Below are positions 52,822 through 62,575 of a DNA stretch of 64,000 bases, in pieces. The stretch is from Pseudomonadota bacterium (GTDB taxonomy: Bacteria; Pseudomonadota; Gammaproteobacteria; Steroidobacterales; Steroidobacteraceae). The stretch is taken from contig JBBCGI010000001.1 in the NCBI GenBank assembly GCA_037200975.1, positions 620,001 to 684,000 of the forward strand, in the 5' to 3' direction. Both the position numbers and the translations under genes were made by a program. The notes beneath the pieces were generated by a model, which was not told the origin of the DNA, did no database searches, and saw only the letters and a program-made list of their open reading frames with translations. Positions within the stretch are counted from its first letter, which is position 1; every line of letters starts with the position of its first letter.

Positions 52822-55584
52822 TTACTTGGTAGAGAGTTCCTGCAGCAGGCGCCGCGCATCCGCTTGCGTAGTGGATGCCTCGGTCCCCTCAACCAGTGTC
52901 TTGAGCAGGCGTCGCGCTTCATCCTTGTTACCGCTACGCGCCAGAGCCGCGGCGTAGTGATACTTCACGTCCGGGTCGCCGTTGACCTGCGCATCCTTCA
53001 GGATCTTGAGCCCGTCGCTGACCTTGCCGCGCTCGGTGAGGATCCAGCCATACGTGTCCATGATCGAAGGATTCGTCGGGTTCATCCGGTAAGCCTTGGC
53101 CGCGGTCGCTTCGGCGCGCGCGTCGTTCGACTCGTAATACAGCCATGCCAGGTTGTTGAGAATCACGGCGTTGGGCGTCGCGTTGTCGACCAGGAATTCG
53201 TATTTGGCCTGTGCGCGGCCCACCTGCCCGCCTTGCATGTACGCCTCGGCAAGCACCGCCTGGACCGGAAAGTCGTCGGGCTTCTTCGCCACCCAGCTCT
53301 CGAGCGGTGCTGCTGCGTCGCGCAAATTGCCGCTGCGGCGCGCGTTGTAGGCACGCACGCTGATCGCGGCACTCGGCCGCATGGCGAGAGCGGCATCGAA
53401 CGCACGGCTGGCCGCCTCGTAGTCGTGATTGGCGGAATAAAAATCGCCTTCGAGCGCGAGCAGTGCAGGATCGTGTGGATGCGCCTTGCGCATCTCGGCG
53501 ATCCGCTGGGCGCCGGCCGCGGGTTTACCGTCGCGCACGTCCAGCATCGCCAGCGCCGCTACTGCCATGATCGAATCCGGACTCACGGCGCGCGCCTTTT
53601 CCAGCGACTCACGCGCCAGCGCGCGCCGGTCGAGCGCCAGCAATGCGCGCGCATGGTTCATCCAGTACTGCGGGTTTTTTCCGTCGATGTCGATGGCGCG
53701 TTTGAAGCGTGCAGCCGCCTCGTCGTAACGCGCCGAATCGAGATACAGCAATCCGATCGCATTCGTGACGGCGGCGTTTTCCGAGGTGAGTTTTTCGAGT
53801 TCCGCGATCACGCCGGCGGCATCGGCGACTCGGTTATCGAGCATGTAGACGCGGGCCAGCGCCAGGCGCGGCACGACCGCCTTCGGATCGGTACGCAACG
53901 GCTCGAGCACGGTTGCCGCCCGGCGCGGGTCATTCGCCTGCAGTGCTAGTTGCGCGAGGCCCATGCGCGCGGCCACGTGTTCGGGATGATCGGTCAGGAT
54001 GCCCTGCAAGCGCGCGGCGGCGGTCGAGGCATCGCCCGCTGCGGCTTCGATTCGCGCGGAATTCAGCAATGTCGTGACATCGCCCGGCTGCACCGCGAGC
54101 GCGCGACCCAGCAAGGCACGCGAGCGTTCGAATTCACCGCGCTGCGCGAGGATGAGGCCAGCGCCGTTGAGCAGCGCCAGATCCTTCGGATGCTGGTCGA
54201 CCAGGCTCTTCATCTCCGCATCGCTCTTGTCGATGCCGTCCGCGGCGGCTACGGCGCCGATCAGCAACATGTCGCGCTGCGCGTCCCCATCGACGTGCGG
54301 GATCTGGCGCAGCAGCAGCACGGCCTTGCGATACGCCTGCACGCGCAGGTAGGTAGTCGCCAGCTCGATCTGCTGCGCGCGGCTCGACCCCGCGGCGTTC
54401 GCCGCGCGCTCGAGCACCGACACCGCCTTGTCGGCTTCACCGAGCTGCAGGTGCGCGAGACCGATCAGCGAGTTCACGTCCGAATCCGCGTCCGCCTGCA
54501 ACGGCGACAACAGTTCGAGCGCGGCGTCCGCCTGGCCCATGCGCAACCGCACCCGCGCGAGCAATTTGCGCGCCTCGAGATTGTCCGGCGCCATCTGCAC
54601 GACCCGGCTGAGGTGGGACTCGGCCTGGTTGACGTTGCCCTGCGCGATCAACGCGGCGCCCAACAGGAATCGTGCCGGCACGAAATCCGGCATGCCGGCC
54701 ACGACGCGCTGCAGCCCGGCGGTGGCGGTCGCGTAATCCTGCGCGGCCATTGCGATACGCGCGCCGAGGATCAACGTGACCGGCGCGGTGGGCGCCAGCT
54801 TCGCCAGCGAGGCGAGACTTGCGCGCGCCGCCGGGATGTCGCCCGCGGCCAGGTCCGCCTCGGTGAGGATCGCGAGCAGACTCGCCTTCTGGTAGATAGT
54901 CAGCTGCCGGCCCGCGGCGAATGCGGCCTTGAGCACCTGGCGGGCATCGACGAAGCGGCCCTGCGCCGCAAGGATCTCGCCCCGGCACAACAGCGCCGCG
55001 GCGTGATCCGGGGAATTCTCGGGCACTCCATCGAGCAGCTTCAGCGCCTCGTCGGCCTGCCGCTGACCCGCGCGGGCCCGCGCCAGCCCGATGAGCGCGC
55101 GCGGCTGCGTAGCGCCGCCGCGCCGCGCGGCCTCGTAGGCTTCGCCGGCTTCGACCGGTTTGCCCATCGCCAGGTAGGCATCGCCACGGTAGATGGACCG
55201 CATCGGTTCGCCGACCACTATCTGGTTCGAATCGATAGCCGCCAGAAGTTCGCGTCCCTGGCCGAGCGCCAGCCGGGTTTCGGCGGTGAGGTCGGCGACG
55301 TCTTGCGGACTCGCGCCTGCGTCGCGCGCGCGGCGGATTTCCTTTTCGGCATCGCGGACGTCGCCGAGCTGCAGCGACGCCCGGGCAAGCAGCAGCCGCG
55401 CCTGCAGGTGGTTGGGCTCACTCTCGAGTGCGTTCTTGAGGTCGATCACCGCGGCCTGATAGTCGCCCTTGGCGATCTCGGCGCGGGCCCGCTCGACGCG
55501 GCCATCGGCGGAGACGAAGAAGTCGCAGCCGCACAGTACGACCGTGACCAGCAACCCCAACCCCAGCAACCTTGCAGATCTCAT
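52822..55584 (-). CDS. prsT: PrsT-type TPR lipoprotein of the PEP-CTERM system
   Basis: The 920-residue protein starts with a lipoprotein-type signal (LLVTVVLCGC, Cys about residue 20), followed by some 20 tetratricopeptide repeats, for example EIAKGDYQAAVIDLKNALES and LDSARYDEAAARFKRAIDID. Length and layout match the PrsT family (called TIGR02917), always found with PrsK/PrsR and exosortase A. It is thought to act as an envelope scaffold for EPS or sorted proteins; its exact role is unknown. The start at 55584 has a good AAGGAG site 6 bases upstream. Confidence 0.92.
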   Translation of the reverse strand: MRSARLLGLGLLVTVVLCGCDFFVSADGRVERARAEIAKGDYQAAVIDLKNALESEPNHLQARLLLARASLQLGDVRDAEKEIRRARDAGASPQDVADLTAETRLALGQGRELLAAIDSNQIVVGEPMRSIYRGDAYLAMGKPVEAGEAYEAARRGGATQPRALIGLARARAGQRQADEALKLLDGVPENSPDHAAALLCRGEILAAQGRFVDARQVLKAAFAAGRQLTIYQKASLLAILTEADLAAGDIPAARASLASLAKLAPTAPVTLILGARIAMAAQDYATATAGLQRVVAGMPDFVPARFLLGAALIAQGNVNQAESHLSRVVQMAPDNLEARKLLARVRLRMGQADAALELLSPLQADADSDVNSLIGLAHLQLGEADKAVSVLERAANAAGSSRAQQIELATTYLRVQAYRKAVLLLRQIPHVDGDAQRDMLLIGAVAAADGIDKSDAEMKSLVDQHPKDLALLNGAGLILAQRGEFERSRALLGRALAVQPGDVTTLLNSARIEAAAGDASTAAARLQGILTDHPEHVAARMGLAQLALQANDPRRAATVLEPLRTDPKAVVPRLALARVYMLDNRVADAAGVIAELEKLTSENAAVTNAIGLLYLDSARYDEAAARFKRAIDIDGKNPQYWMNHARALLALDRRALARESLEKARAVSPDSIMAVAALAMLDVRDGKPAAGAQRIAEMRKAHPHDPALLALEGDFYSANHDYEAASRAFDAALAMRPSAAISVRAYNARRSGNLRDAAAPLESWVAKKPDDFPVQAVLAEAYMQGGQVGRAQAKYEFLVDNATPNAVILNNLAWLYYESNDARAEATAAKAYRMNPTNPSIMDTYGWILTERGKVSDGLKILKDAQVNGDPDVKYHYAAALARSGNKDEARRLLKTLVEGTEASTTQADARRLLQELSTK

Positions 55585-55607
55585 GACCACTCCTTCCGCG
55601 AACCTTT

Positions 55608-57172
55608 CTAGTTTGCCCGTGCTTCCGCGCCCACTGTGACATGCGGCAGGAAATCGGTCAGCAACTGGCGTGCGGACGCGCAATCCGGCAGGCACGAGGC
55701 GCTGATGGCGAAGACGCTGGCTGCGGGCGCACCCCGCAGGGTGCCGAGCGCGTAACGCAACTGCGCCGCGGAGCCGCGCCGCACCTCGCGTTCCCCTACG
55801 ACGTACGCATACCACACGATCCTGTCCGAGCCGGCTTCATTGCCGAGCTGCACTTCATTGAGGTTTCTACCGCCGACTTCCCGCGTCGCCGCCGAAACCA
55901 GATTGGCTTCGGGACCATACGCCGACGTCGAGAAGCCGATCAGCTCCTTGTCCTGTTGCTGCGACAGGTAGGTTGCGGTGTAGACACACACCGCCGCGCC
56001 CGCGCGCGAGAATTCGCGCTGTGAGTGGAGGTCCGCCGTGCGGTACTGGGGCCGCCAGCGGCCATGACAGGGCTCGACGGGACCATCCCAGCCGGCGATC
56101 ACAGAGGGAACGGAAACATTTGGCGCCACTGCGGCCTCCACCGGCAGCAGCCACGACCAGCCAGGTCCGAGACCCGAAGCAAGCAATGCGTATCCGGCGG
56201 CTCGCAGCGCGCGGCGCGGCGCCGGAAAGGCCGCCGCCGTTGGCGATGCGGTCTCACTACCGCGACCGGCCTCGAGCTCGAGCGGCATCCGGCGGCTGAT
56301 CAGCAGAAACACGACCATCGCCACCGCGAAGACGACCCAGCCGAACACCGAGTGATCGACGCGCACCAGGTAACTCTGCATGTCGGTCAGATCGCCGGCG
56401 ACGATGATGATCAACACGCGCAGCCAGTTCCCGAGCAGTGCCAGCCCCACCGCCAGTGCCAGCAGCTTGCAGCGCGTCACCAGGCGGTCGCCGCGCAGTT
56501 CGCCCTGCAGGATCGCGATGGTCGCAGCGACGATGAAATAATGCAGTCCGGCGCATCCATCCTCGACGTGAAACACGCCGCTGCGGATGTAGACGAAATC
56601 GCCCGCGACGTATGCCGGGACCGCGATGACCCGCAAAAGCAAGCTAACTACCGAGACGGTCAGCGACTGCAACGCGGGTACGAATACGTGCCAGACCGGC
56701 ACCGCGGAATACAGCAGCCCAACCGGCACCAGCGCGCGCAACGCGATACGCGGCCCGAAGACCACGCGGATGTTGAGCCAGAAGAGGATGGGCAACAGCG
56801 CCTGGTGCGCCACCTGCACACCCGCCCGCAGCGCTATCAGCCATGCCAGGCTCGTTGCGGCCAATGCCATGAGAGGAAGAAAGGCAGCGACCCGCGGCAA
56901 CGACGCCGAACTCGCCGCCGCCGCACCGTCGCCTTCCCGCGCGCCCCGCACCAGCAGCCACAAGGCGCCGAGCACGATGAGCGAGCCGTGCCGATAGGCG
57001 CTGGACGGTACGTCGAACCACTCGGTGAGCAGCGACTGCGTGGAAGGGAAGTAGAGGACGCCGGTCGCAAGCACCACTGCGACCAATGCCGCCGGCATGA
57101 CCCACGCGCGCCACTCCAGCCGCGCCGCGATCCCCGCCCGCGGCGAGGCGGCTTCGGGAATCCCCGGCGAGT

Positions 57173-57176
<4 letters not shown>
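55608..57176 (-). CDS. xrtA: Exosortase A fused to an EpsI domain
   Basis: The 522-residue protein has 8-9 TM segments in its first 320 residues, with the three catalytic residues of exosortases: Cys in EDGCAGLHYF (about 209), Arg in GNWLRVLIIIV (about 254) and His in RVDHSVFGW (about 275). The residue after Cys is Ala, where Ser is common. The C-terminal part (about 340-522, with VIAGWDGPVEPC, AAVCVYTATYLSQQQDKELI and IVWYAYVVGE) matches EpsI. It would cleave PEP-CTERM tails and attach the proteins to a carrier. It starts with GTG at 57176, overlapping the PrsR stop. Confidence 0.92.
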
Positions 57177-58506
<1,330 letters not shown>

Positions 58507-58534
<28 letters not shown>

Positions 58535-60546
58535 AACGGCAGCCTAATACAGAACCTTGTGCCCCGCCCGGGCGCACTCCACACCTCGACATCCCCTCCC
58601 ACGGAACGCGCGTATTCTCGCACCTGGTATGCGCCGATCCCCATGCCCTTCGAGCCCTTGGTGCTGTCGAACGGGCGGAACAGGCGCTGGCGCAGAAAGT
58701 CCTCGTCCATGCCTGCGCCATCGTCGGTTACGGTCAGGCGCGCTTCCCGCGCATCGACGGCGAGCTCTACATCCACCCGGCCGGCCGCGCTGGTCGCCTC
58801 CTGCGCATTACGCATCACGTGCTCGAGCACCGCGGTCAGCCGGTCGGGATCAGCCTTCACTGCCGCCTTCGCGAACTCACCCTGCACGGTGATCGCGGGC
58901 TGGCGGGACTGGCTGCGCGCCACGGCCGCACCCACGATTTGCCCGAACTCCACCATGCGCGCGGTGCCCTGCATGTCCCGCCCCTGCAGCTGCTCGATGA
59001 GCCGCGTCATGCGCTCCGAGGTGTTGCGGATCGTGTCGATCGCGTCGTCGACGAACACCGGGTTGTGCCGGTGGCGCGCCGCGTTCGCGACCAGCAGCTG
59101 CAGCTGCGCGACGGAATTCTTGAGATCGTGCATGACGAACGCAGCGAAGCGATTGTACGCATCGAACTGCCGGCCCTCGGCCAGTTGTTCGTCCGCCCGC
59201 CGCTGCGCGAGCTGCACGGCGACATTGCGGCCCACGGTCTTGAGCAGATCGAGATCTTCGAAGGTGATGTTGAACGGCTCGGGCGGCGCGCGCAGTACCA
59301 GGAATCCGAGCAGGTGATTGCCCACCAGCAGCGGCGTCACGAGGCGCCATGGACCGGCTGGATCGAGCCAGGCCGGCAGCTTGAGGCCACCGTAACGCTG
59401 CGGGTCGCGCTGGTATTCGCGCAGGTCCACGACCCATTGGCGATCCATGAGAAAGCGCGGCAGATCGTCGTCTTCCGCGATCGAGAGAACTTGGGGGAAA
59501 TCGCTGCTCTTCTGCGGCCACGCCGCCTGTAGATAGAAGCGGCCGGCATCCCGGTCGCGCAGCAGCAGCAGCCCGCTCGCGCTGTCGAAGATCTCGGCCA
59601 CCGCGCGGATGGCGTTACGCCGGATGTCGGGCTCCTCGCCGGCCGACAGCGTCTGCACGAATCGCAGCCACGCAATGCGGTAGTCGTACTTGTTGCGATA
59701 GAAATGCGTCGAGATGAAGACGCGCAGGCGCCGCGTCGGCCAGTCGGCCAGCAGGAAGACGAGGAGCACCGTGGCCGCCGCCGCGATCACCAGTGTCTGC
59801 AGCAGACCGCCCCACTCGGCGCTCAGCGCGCGCACGAAGTACGCGGCCGCGGCAGTGGCGCAAAAATACAAACCGAGAAAAACGAAGCTCGAGGTGTAGA
59901 ACATCACCTGCCGCGACACGAACACGCGCGGTTCGGCGACCGGCACGCGCCACGCGCCATACACCAGCGGCAGCAGCGACGCAGCGACGGCGGCGACCCG
60001 CAACATGCTGAGTGATGGCTCCACGTCGCCCTGCCATTGGGCCTGCGCATACGTGAGCACGTCGATCGAGAATTGACCGGCAACGGCCGCCGCACACCAC
60101 TTCACCTTGCGCGCGGCGCCGTGAAAAGCCTGCCGCCATACGTGCAGCGTCGCCGCGAGCGCGGCCAGCGCCGTGATGAAGCCCGCCAGTGGATAGAGAT
60201 GGAGCGGCGTGGCGCCTTGCGCGATCGCACCGAAGGCGGTGTAGACGATCAGTGCCGCGCAGGAGCCGAGACTCATGCGGCGCAGCCAGGCGGGGATTTC
60301 GCTGGCGGCCAGCGCCTGCAGGGCGATCAGCCAGGCACCGAAACGAAAGCCGTCGGCCATCATCGCGTTCCAGGTCGGCCAGGCGTGCGCGGGAGTCTGG
60401 CTCCACATGAGCGCGGCCCAACCCGCGCCGACGATGGCCGCCACCGCCACGTTGCGCGCAGGCTCGCTCTGGCCGCGGCGGATCAGCAGCACCGCGCCTA
60501 CGACCAGCAACAGGATTGCGGTCAAGAAGTAAATGAGCCCGATCAT
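58507..60546 (-). CDS. prsK: PrsK, membrane histidine kinase of the PEP-CTERM system
   Basis: The 679-residue kinase has about 8-9 TM segments over its first 290 residues, followed by a GAF-like region (about 310-450). The phosphoacceptor His lies in FVMHDLKNSVAQLQLL. The HATPase domain has an N box RNAQEA, G1 VTDDGAGMD and G2 GSKGMGIGAY. It matches the PrsK family (called TIGR02916) in length and layout. The signal sensed is unknown. It would phosphorylate PrsR, whose start codon lies inside the end of this gene. Confidence 0.94.
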
Positions 60547-60577
60547 GTCGCCTCGCGCCCGCGCAGGTTGTCAGGCG

Positions 60578-61963
60578 CTAACGCGCACCCTTGCCCAGCA
60601 GGATCACTTCCACGGTCTGCAGCAGTATGAGCATGTCGAACACCAGGTCGTGATTTTTCACGTAGAACAGGTCGTACTGAAGCTTCTCGACTGCATCCTG
60701 TTCGGATGCGCCGTACGGATAACAGAGCTGCGCCCAGCCGGTGATACCCGGTTTCACGCTGTGACGTTCGCGGTAATACGGAATCGTATCGGCCAGCTTG
60801 TCGACGAACTGCGGACGTTCCGGTCTCGGTCCCACGAAGCTCATCTCGCCGCGCAACACATTGAGCAGCTGCGGCAGTTCGTCGATGCGCAGCTTGCGCA
60901 GGTATTTGCCGAGGAAGGTCACGCGGTTGTCGTTGGTGGTGGCCCACTGCGCCTTGCCGTCGCGCTCGGCGTCGACGCGCATGCTGCGGAACTTGAGCAC
61001 GCGGAAGATGCGCCCGGCGAAGCCCACCCGATCCTGACCGTAGAACACCGGCGCCGAGAAACCGTCCTCCAGTTTGATGGCGAGCGCGGTCAGCAACATG
61101 ATCGGAGATGCGAGCAACAGCAGGCCGGAGCTGGCGAGCAGATCGAAGATCCGTTCGGAACGAACCCGCATTCCGTTGCGGCGAAAGCCGCCGCCAAAAA
61201 TGATCCAGCTCGGCGTCAGCAGTTCGAGATGCACCTTGCCGGTTTCGCGCTCGAGAAAGCCGACCTGTTCGGAGATCACGATGCCTGCCAGGCGGCACTC
61301 GAGCAGTTCCTTGAGCGGAAAGCTGCGGCGCCGGTCGTCCATCGCCACCACGATTTCTTCGATGGCGTTCTCACGAGCGTATTCATGCAGCGGAATGTCG
61401 ACCCGCACCAGCCGGTCTTCGGAGACCTCGACGGCCTCGCCCTCGGCCGGGATGAAGCCGAGCAGTTTGAAACCGCGTTGATCCGCGCGCCGACGCAGCT
61501 TCGCAATCCTCATGGCATTGTTGCCGGCGCCGTACACGAGCACGCGCCGCTTGAAAATGTCTTCGTCGATGAGGCGTTGCGCGATGGCACGCACCAGTAC
61601 CAGCAGCAGCCACGAACACACCATCGAGGACACGAGTTCCGGCCACGTGTATTTGTATTCGGGCCAGAAACCGAGGATCAAGCCGCTCAGCACGCCACCA
61701 GCCACCACGCTCAACGTGATCCGCAGAATGACTCCCGCCATGCGGTCGCGCATGCGGCGGGTGAACAATCCCATCGCAACCATGGCGAGGATGACGCTGC
61801 CACCGAACACGGCGGCCTGCGTCCAATCGATCGCCGAGTTGAAGGAAGGGCCGCCAACCAGGCGGCACGCGAACTGGCTCGCGATCAGCACCACCGCTGA
61901 TTCCGCCAACCACAGGAGCACCAGGGCCGGGTGCCAAGTTATGCCAAATAGTCCTACTCGCAT
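60578..61963 (-). CDS. Initiating sugar transferase, XrtA/PEP-CTERM-associated (EpsB/WcaJ type)
   Basis: The 461-residue polyprenyl-phosphate sugar-1-phosphate transferase has 4-5 N-terminal TM segments, a Rossmann-like part with VLVYGAGNNAMRIAKL (about 140-155) and a C-terminal bacterial sugar transferase domain. That domain shows DRVGFAGRIFRVLKFRSM, LRKLRIDELPQLLNVLRGEM, SFVGPRPERPQFV and VKPGITGWAQL. It starts repeat-unit synthesis on undecaprenyl phosphate and belongs to the family called TIGR03013. It is the first gene of the minus-strand core run, 31 bases before PrsK. Confidence 0.93.
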   Translation of the reverse strand: MRVGLFGITWHPALVLLWLAESAVVLIASQFACRLVGGPSFNSAIDWTQAAVFGGSVILAMVAMGLFTRRMRDRMAGVILRITLSVVAGGVLSGLILGFWPEYKYTWPELVSSMVCSWLLLVLVRAIAQRLIDEDIFKRRVLVYGAGNNAMRIAKLRRRADQRGFKLLGFIPAEGEAVEVSEDRLVRVDIPLHEYARENAIEEIVVAMDDRRRSFPLKELLECRLAGIVISEQVGFLERETGKVHLELLTPSWIIFGGGFRRNGMRVRSERIFDLLASSGLLLLASPIMLLTALAIKLEDGFSAPVFYGQDRVGFAGRIFRVLKFRSMRVDAERDGKAQWATTNDNRVTFLGKYLRKLRIDELPQLLNVLRGEMSFVGPRPERPQFVDKLADTIPYYRERHSVKPGITGWAQLCYPYGASEQDAVEKLQYDLFYVKNHDLVFDMLILLQTVEVILLGKGAR

Positions 61964-62003
61964 GTGGCCGCGAGTCTAGGCAAGAACCTAGGAGGTCAGA
62001 GCG

Positions 62004-62027
62004 TGCGAACGCCGATCGGCGTTCGCA
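62004..62027. repeat. Perfect 24-bp palindrome between tRNA-Glu and the initiating transferase
   Basis: TGCGAACGCC-GATC-GGCGTTCGCA reads the same on both strands without mismatch. As RNA it would form a 10-bp hairpin 22 bases after the tRNA-Glu 3' end. No T-run follows on the minus strand, so it may be a processing or attenuation structure, or an operator for the gene at 60578. Confidence 0.7.
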
Positions 62028-62049
62028 ACTGTGGGCTCTGTCGCAAAGG

Positions 62050-62125
62050 TGGCGTCCCCAGGGGGATTCGAACCCCCGTTACCGCCGTGAAAGGGCGATG
62101 TCCTGGGCCTCTAGACGATGGGGAC
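62050..62125 (-). tRNA. tRNA-Glu (TTC)
   Basis: This 76-base cloverleaf has acceptor arms GTCCCCA/TGGGGAC, anticodon loop CTTTCAC (anticodon TTC), the T-arm GGGGGTTCGAATCCCCC and an encoded CCA. It closely follows the bacterial tRNA-Glu pattern, with one U-G pair at the top of the anticodon stem. Confidence 0.97.
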
Positions 62126-62134
62126 GCAGATGTT

Positions 62135-62210
<76 letters not shown>

Positions 62211-62224
62211 ACGCGAGGCGCGGC

Positions 62225-62253
62225 AAGTTACGGTTCAGCCTCAGGTATGTCAA
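62225..62253 (-). promoter_or_regulatory. Strong sigma-70 promoter of the tRNA-Ala/tRNA-Glu unit
   Basis: On the minus strand the -35 is a perfect TTGACA (62248-62253), the spacer is 17 bases and the -10 is TAACTT (62225-62230). Transcription would start near 62218, eight bases before tRNA-Ala. The discriminator (GCCGCGC) is GC-rich, as in stringently controlled stable-RNA promoters. Confidence 0.9.
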
Positions 62254-62389
62254 GTAAACAAAAGCGACTGCATCACATCGCGATGTTTCAGTGGTATGGC
62301 ACTCGTTCACCGTATTTTCCGGTTCCGAGTCCCCCCGTGTCTGCCAGTGGTGACACGTTGTAATAAGTGTTTTTCCACGTTCTACTCAT

Positions 62390-62485
62390 TCCCAGAGCAA
62401 AGGCATACCCGTCGCGAGGCGGGGACGCAAAGCTTCCGGTCTGAAGCGCACAGCGGATTCAGACAGCGGGGTTGCCGGTATCGGG
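62390..62485 (+). ncRNA. Cyclic-di-GMP-I (GEMM) riboswitch
   Basis: The conserved GEMM-I core is visible: GAGCAAAGG, a stem CCCGTC-GCGA-GGCGGG (62408-62423) capped by a GNRA loop, then GGACGCAAAGC-TTCCGG (62423-62438). A second stem GTCTGAA/TTCAGAC (62439-62445, 62458-62464) and AGCGGGGTTGCCGG (62465-62478) follow. It lies about 90 bases upstream of the Ig-domain lipoprotein ATG at 62576. The leader near the ribosome binding site holds TCTGAA twice, which could pair with the TTCAGA arm. Confidence 0.92.
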
Positions 62486-62575
62486 AGACGCCTCGTGGGT
62501 CTCACATACCGCCATTTCGTTGTCAGCCGCATCGCTTCGGTCTTGCAGACAATCTGGAATCTGAAGGATCTGAAA

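Noticed and set aside
53950-55611. A 553-codon plus-strand frame opposite PrsT
   Set aside because: It is Arg/Gln/His-rich with no recognisable domain, and antisense to a convincing TPR protein with a strong ribosome binding site.
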